From NCBI GenBank assembly GCA_037190175.1, contig JBBCJM010000185.1, positions 1 through 7,652 of the forward strand: DNA of 7,652 bases, given 5' to 3'. The position numbers and the translations under genes are program-made. Of this stretch, positions 5,581 to 7,652 are shown in pieces. Below the pieces are notes generated by a model. It saw only the letters and a program-made list of their open reading frames with translations, searched no databases and was not told where the DNA came from. Positions within the stretch are counted from its first letter, which is position 1; each line of letters starts with the position of its first letter. This DNA is from JBBCJM01 sp037190175 (GTDB lineage: Bacteria > Pseudomonadota > Alphaproteobacteria > Rhodobacterales > Rhodobacteraceae).

Positions 5581-5844
5581 ATGTTGCCTTCAGAACATAC
5601 AGCCCGTTACGAAACCCTGTTCCTTGCCTTCCGCGAGGCCAGCGACGCCTGCGTCAGACTGTCCTTGCTGGATGATAAGTCCGACGTGTCGCTCGCCCGC
5701 AATCCCGACTACCAGCGCCTGCACCGCTCGGGCATGACCATCGCCCGGCTGGGCGGCGGAAAGGCGCTTGCGGGCGCGATGGCGGCGCTGTCCGGCCACG
5801 ATCCCGACCTGCCGCGCTACTGGGCCGGCATGGACTCCTGGTAG
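5581..5844 (+). CDS. Small hypothetical protein, 87 residues
   Basis: I do not recognise this protein. It is soluble, with no signal peptide or membrane segment. A probably helical N-terminal half (residues 8-35, YETLFLAFREASDACVRLSLL) is followed by DYQRLHRSGMTIARLGGGKALAGAMAAL and a C-terminus rich in Trp, Pro and Asp (DLPRYWAGMDSW). From about codon 15 on, third positions are mostly G or C, as in the neighbouring genes, which supports real coding. The first dozen codons are less biased. The ATG at 5581 has no clear Shine-Dalgarno sequence, so the start is uncertain, but no better in-frame ATG exists before residue 52. It stands alone between a terminator hairpin and a second small gene 73 bases downstream. 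Confidence 0.68.
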   Translation: MLPSEHTARYETLFLAFREASDACVRLSLLDDKSDVSLARNPDYQRLHRSGMTIARLGGGKALAGAMAALSGHDPDLPRYWAGMDSW

Positions 5845-5849
5845 GCCGA

Positions 5850-5855
5850 TTTTTT
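5850..5855 (+). terminator. T6 run after the small hypothetical gene
   Basis: Six T follow the stop codon at 5842-5844 by five bases. A weak stem is possible upstream, with GGCC near 5823 pairing with GGCC at 5844-5847. This could be a poor intrinsic terminator or simply part of the AT-rich promoter region of the next gene. Confidence 0.25.
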
Positions 5856-5861
5856 CTAGCG

Positions 5862-5889
5862 TTGATTGTTTCAGCTAACATTGGATAAG
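5862..5889 (+). promoter_or_regulatory. Putative sigma-70 promoter of the second small hypothetical gene
   Basis: TTGATT at 5862-5867 and GATAAG at 5884-5889 are 16 bp apart; each half matches four of six consensus bases. The stretch 5848-5890 is the most AT-rich in the window, as expected of a promoter. It lies about 28 bases before the start codon at 5918. An imperfect inverted repeat (TCAGCT at 5871-5876, AGCCTGA at 5888-5894, one bulge) covers the spacer end and -10 element and could be an operator. Confidence 0.45.
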
Positions 5890-5917
5890 CCTGAGACGAC
5901 AACTCTCGGGAGCGTCC

Positions 5918-6139
5918 ATGTCTGCGACTCACCTCTACAGTTGTGCCGAGGCCGGGCAGAACTCCTCATGGTATCTGCATCAGGAAAGCGCCGGGTCACG
6001 TTACGTCATGCAGACGATGGTGCGGATGGAGGATGGCCGGCCCGTGCATCGGGACGAGCGACGCCTGACGCTGCGGGAAGCCTTCGAGATCGCGCCGGTC
6101 GAGGTGGTGATGGAACTGCGAAAGATGCTGGGCGCCTGA
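5918..6139 (+). CDS. Small hypothetical protein, 73 residues
   Basis: I do not recognise this protein. It begins MSATHLYSCAEAGQNSSWYL and ends with ERRLTLREAFEIAPVEVVMELRKMLGA, a charged, probably helical C-terminus. There is no signal peptide, membrane helix or catalytic motif; its one Cys is at residue 9. Translation is supported by CGGGAG at 5907-5912, five bases before the ATG, and by third-position G/C in most codons of the second half. The upstream promoter suggests it is transcribed on its own. A longer overlapping frame (from 5866) ignores the Shine-Dalgarno signal and looks like a shadow. Confidence 0.68.
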   Translation: MSATHLYSCAEAGQNSSWYLHQESAGSRYVMQTMVRMEDGRPVHRDERRLTLREAFEIAPVEVVMELRKMLGA

Positions 6140-6185
6140 GGCCACCTGCGACGCCGCGCCACAAACCCAAGTGTTTATGTCAGGA

Positions 6186-6214
6186 TTGACAGCCCCGGCC
6201 CCCGGATCCATGCT
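6186..6214 (+). promoter_or_regulatory. Putative promoter of the imelysin gene
   Basis: A perfect -35 hexamer TTGACA lies at 6186-6191. Seventeen bases later CATGCT (6209-6214) matches the -10 consensus at three of six positions. The predicted start near 6221 gives a leader of about 80 bases. Nothing closely resembling a Fur box, an Irr ICE box or an Iron-Rhodo box was recognised by eye in 6140-6302, although imelysins are usually iron-regulated. Confidence 0.4.
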
Positions 6215-6240
6215 GCGGCCAGTCCCGCCTCCCGCAGCAT
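6210..6240. promoter_or_regulatory. 9-bp perfect inverted repeat in the imelysin leader
   Basis: ATGCTGCGG at 6210-6218 and CCGCAGCAT at 6232-6240 are perfect inverted copies separated by 13 bases. The right arm can instead pair with what follows: CCGCA at 6232-6236 with TGCGG at 6241-6245. A further small hairpin, GGTCC/GGACC around GGGC, lies at 6256-6269. The repeat overlaps the predicted -10 and start point, so it may be an operator. If transcription starts further upstream, the exclusive pairings could act in the mRNA. Confidence 0.35.
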
Positions 6241-6302
6241 TGCGGCACGCGGCCCGGTCCGGGCGGACCCCGCCGCGCGTGATCATCGCAAAGGATCCCG
6301 AC

Positions 6303-7559
6303 ATGCGCCCGATCGCCGCTTTCCTGCTGGCCTCCACGCTGCTTCCCGCGCCGCTCATGGCCGCCACCCCGGCCGAGGTGCTGGCCACCTATGCCGACAT
6401 CGCCGAGGCGGGCTATACCGACTCGCTGCGCGGGGCCGAGGCGTTGCAGGCCGCCATCGAGAATTTCCTCGCCGCGCCCTCGGCGGAAGGGCTCGCCGCC
6501 GCCCGCGCCGCCTGGATCGCCGCCCGGGCGCCCTACCAGCAGACCGAGGTCTTCCGCTTCGGCAACCCCATCGTCGACGACTGGGAGGGCCGGGTGAACG
6601 CCTGGCCGCTGGACGAGGGGCTGATCGACTATGTGGAGGCCGGCTATGCCGGGGGCGACGAGAACCCCTATGCCGGCCTGAACGTCATCGCCAACCCGGT
6701 CTTCACCCTCTCGGGCCGCGAGATCGACGCCGGCGAGATCACCGAGGACCTGCTGCGCGAGGTGCTGCACGAGGCCGACGCGGTGGAGGCCAACGTGGCC
6801 ATCGGCTGGCACGCCATCGAATTCCTGCTCTGGGGGCAGGACCTGAACGGCACCGGCCCGGGCGCGGGCGACCGGCCCTGGACCGACTATGCCCAGGGGG
6901 CGGATTGCACGGGCGGCAACTGCGACCGCCGCGCCGCCTATCTGCGCACCGCCACCGAGCTTCTGGTCGCCGATCTGGGCTGGATGGCCGGGCAATGGGC
7001 CGAGGGCGGCGAGGCCCGCGCCACGGTGCTGGGCGACGAGGCCGCGGGGCTTTCGGCCATCCTGACCGGGATGGGCAGCCTCTCCTACGGCGAGTTGGCC
7101 GGCGAGCGGATGCGGCTGGGCCTGCTGCTGAACGACCCGGAGGAGGAGCACGACTGCTTCTCGGACAACACCCACGCCAGCCACTATTATGACGGGCTGG
7201 GGATCCGGAACGTCTATCTGGGCAGCTATACCCGCCCCGACGGCACCACCGTCTCGGGCCCCGGCCTGACCGCGCTGGTGGCCGCGGCCGACCCGGCGGT
7301 CGACACCGCGCTGAAGGCGCAGCTCGACGCCTCGGTCGCCGCGCTGGATGCGATCCAGGCCAGGGCGGCCGGGGGGATGGCCTATGACCAGATGCTGGCC
7401 CCGGGCAACGAGGAGGGCGCGCGGCTCATCACCGCGGCGGTGGATGCGCTGGTCACCCAGACCCGCGGCATCGAGCGCGCCATCGAGGTGCTGAAGGTCG
7501 AGGACGTGACCATCGAGGGCTCCGACAGTCTGGACAATCCCGACGCCGTGTTCGAGTGA
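6303..7559 (+). CDS. Secreted imelysin-family (IrpA-type, peptidase M75) protein
   Basis: The 418-residue protein opens with a Sec signal peptide cut probably after PLMA (residue 20), so it acts in the periplasm. The imelysin hallmark GxHxxE is present as G168, H170 and E173 in GWHAIEFLLWGQD. A second conserved block, HDCFSDNTHASHYYDGLGIRNVY, spans 283-305, typical of the IrpA group. Cys202 and Cys207 (DCTGGNC) could form a disulphide. Despite the peptidase label, structural work on the family did not establish proteolysis, and the group is linked to iron uptake, with GxHxxE as a putative metal site. I chose ATG 6303 because it begins the signal peptide and has AAAGGA at 6290-6295 seven bases upstream; earlier in-frame ATGs lack both. 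The next gene starts 50 bases downstream and is probably co-transcribed. Confidence 0.93.
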   Translation: MRPIAAFLLASTLLPAPLMAATPAEVLATYADIAEAGYTDSLRGAEALQAAIENFLAAPSAEGLAAARAAWIAARAPYQQTEVFRFGNPIVDDWEGRVNAWPLDEGLIDYVEAGYAGGDENPYAGLNVIANPVFTLSGREIDAGEITEDLLREVLHEADAVEANVAIGWHAIEFLLWGQDLNGTGPGAGDRPWTDYAQGADCTGGNCDRRAAYLRTATELLVADLGWMAGQWAEGGEARATVLGDEAAGLSAILTGMGSLSYGELAGERMRLGLLLNDPEEEHDCFSDNTHASHYYDGLGIRNVYLGSYTRPDGTTVSGPGLTALVAAADPAVDTALKAQLDASVAALDAIQARAAGGMAYDQMLAPGNEEGARLITAAVDALVTQTRGIERAIEVLKVEDVTIEGSDSLDNPDAVFE

Positions 7560-7570
7560 TTGGCACCGAA

Positions 7571-7592
7571 GGGGGCGGCCCTGCCCGCCCCC
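7571..7592 (+). other. Intercistronic hairpin after the imelysin gene
   Basis: GGGGGCGG at 7571-7578 pairs perfectly with CCGCCCCC at 7585-7592 around a six-base loop. It sits between the imelysin stop and the next start at 7610, 17 bases before that ATG. No T-tract follows. It could partly terminate transcription or protect the upstream mRNA, giving unequal expression of the two genes. Confidence 0.45.
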
Positions 7593-7609
7593 GCCTGCCC
7601 GAGGCCGCC

Positions 7610-7652
7610 ATGCGCCGCTTTCTGCCCGTGCTGATGCTCGCCGCCCTGCCGG
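7610..7652 (+). CDS. Start of a secreted protein gene, cut by the window end
   Basis: Only 14 codons are visible: MRRFLPVLMLAALP. Two Arg followed by a hydrophobic stretch make a typical signal peptide start. The preceding GAGG at 7601-7604, five bases upstream, is a fair Shine-Dalgarno sequence. In related bacteria imelysin genes are commonly followed by a di-heme (COG3488, 'thiol oxidoreductase') cytochrome, then a second imelysin and a DUF1513 protein. The di-heme protein is the likeliest identity, but this rests on context alone. Confidence 0.55.
   Translation, partial: MRRFLPVLMLAALP

Noticed and set aside
6171..6302. Earlier in-frame ATGs for the imelysin gene
   Set aside because: They place 44 non-conserved residues before a perfect signal peptide and lie over the predicted promoter.
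6180..7184. 334-codon minus-strand open frame opposite the imelysin gene
   Set aside because: Low-complexity Gly/Ala/Val-rich shadow of the imelysin gene, without recognisable domains.

Overview
The window is GC-rich (coding third positions almost all G or C) and its gene content points to an alphaproteobacterium, most probably of the Rhodobacteraceae/Paracoccaceae. That assignment is an inference from base composition, a YjhX/UPF0386 protein of alphaproteobacterial type, an imelysin operon and a possible alphaproteobacterial stress promoter. No tRNA, rRNA, insertion sequence, phage gene or CRISPR array was seen.

Layout from left to right. A run of 22 C at the very start looks like a contig edge or sequencing artefact. 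A CorC/HlyC-type membrane transporter (DUF21, two CBS, CorC_HlyC domain; 267-1550, +) converges on a small yjhX-family gene (1567-1824, -), with a hairpin across the 16-bp gap. A 365-bp region then separates yjhX from a divergent, secreted, peptidoglycan-binding-like protein (2190-2711, +). It carries a GGAAC-N17-CGTT element, which matches the EcfG general-stress promoter consensus, fused to a GTTATC/GATAAC palindrome. Two strong hairpins follow that gene.

The centre is a two-gene regulatory-looking unit: an ECF sigma factor (2828-3373, +) whose stop codon overlaps, as ATGA, the start of a membrane-anchored von Willebrand factor A protein of the YfbK type (3370-5454, +). The second protein has a short cytoplasmic N-terminus, one membrane helix, a long Pro/Ala linker and an intact MIDAS metal site. 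This is the arrangement expected of a sigma factor held by a membrane anti-sigma factor whose outer part is a VWA sensor, though the anti-sigma role is inferred. A clear hairpin ends this unit.

Two small unrecognised genes follow (5581-5844 and 5918-6139, both +). One is preceded by a near-perfect 18-bp palindrome and the other by a plausible sigma-70 promoter in the most AT-rich stretch of the window. The right end holds a secreted imelysin (6303-7559, +) of the iron-uptake-related IrpA type, behind a TTGACA element and a 9-bp inverted repeat. After it comes the first 14 codons of another signal-peptide gene (from 7610), which the window cuts off and which is probably the next gene of the same operon.

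The best candidates for new biology are the sigma factor/VWA pair, the stress-type promoter with embedded palindrome, and the yjhX gene without its known antitoxin partner.
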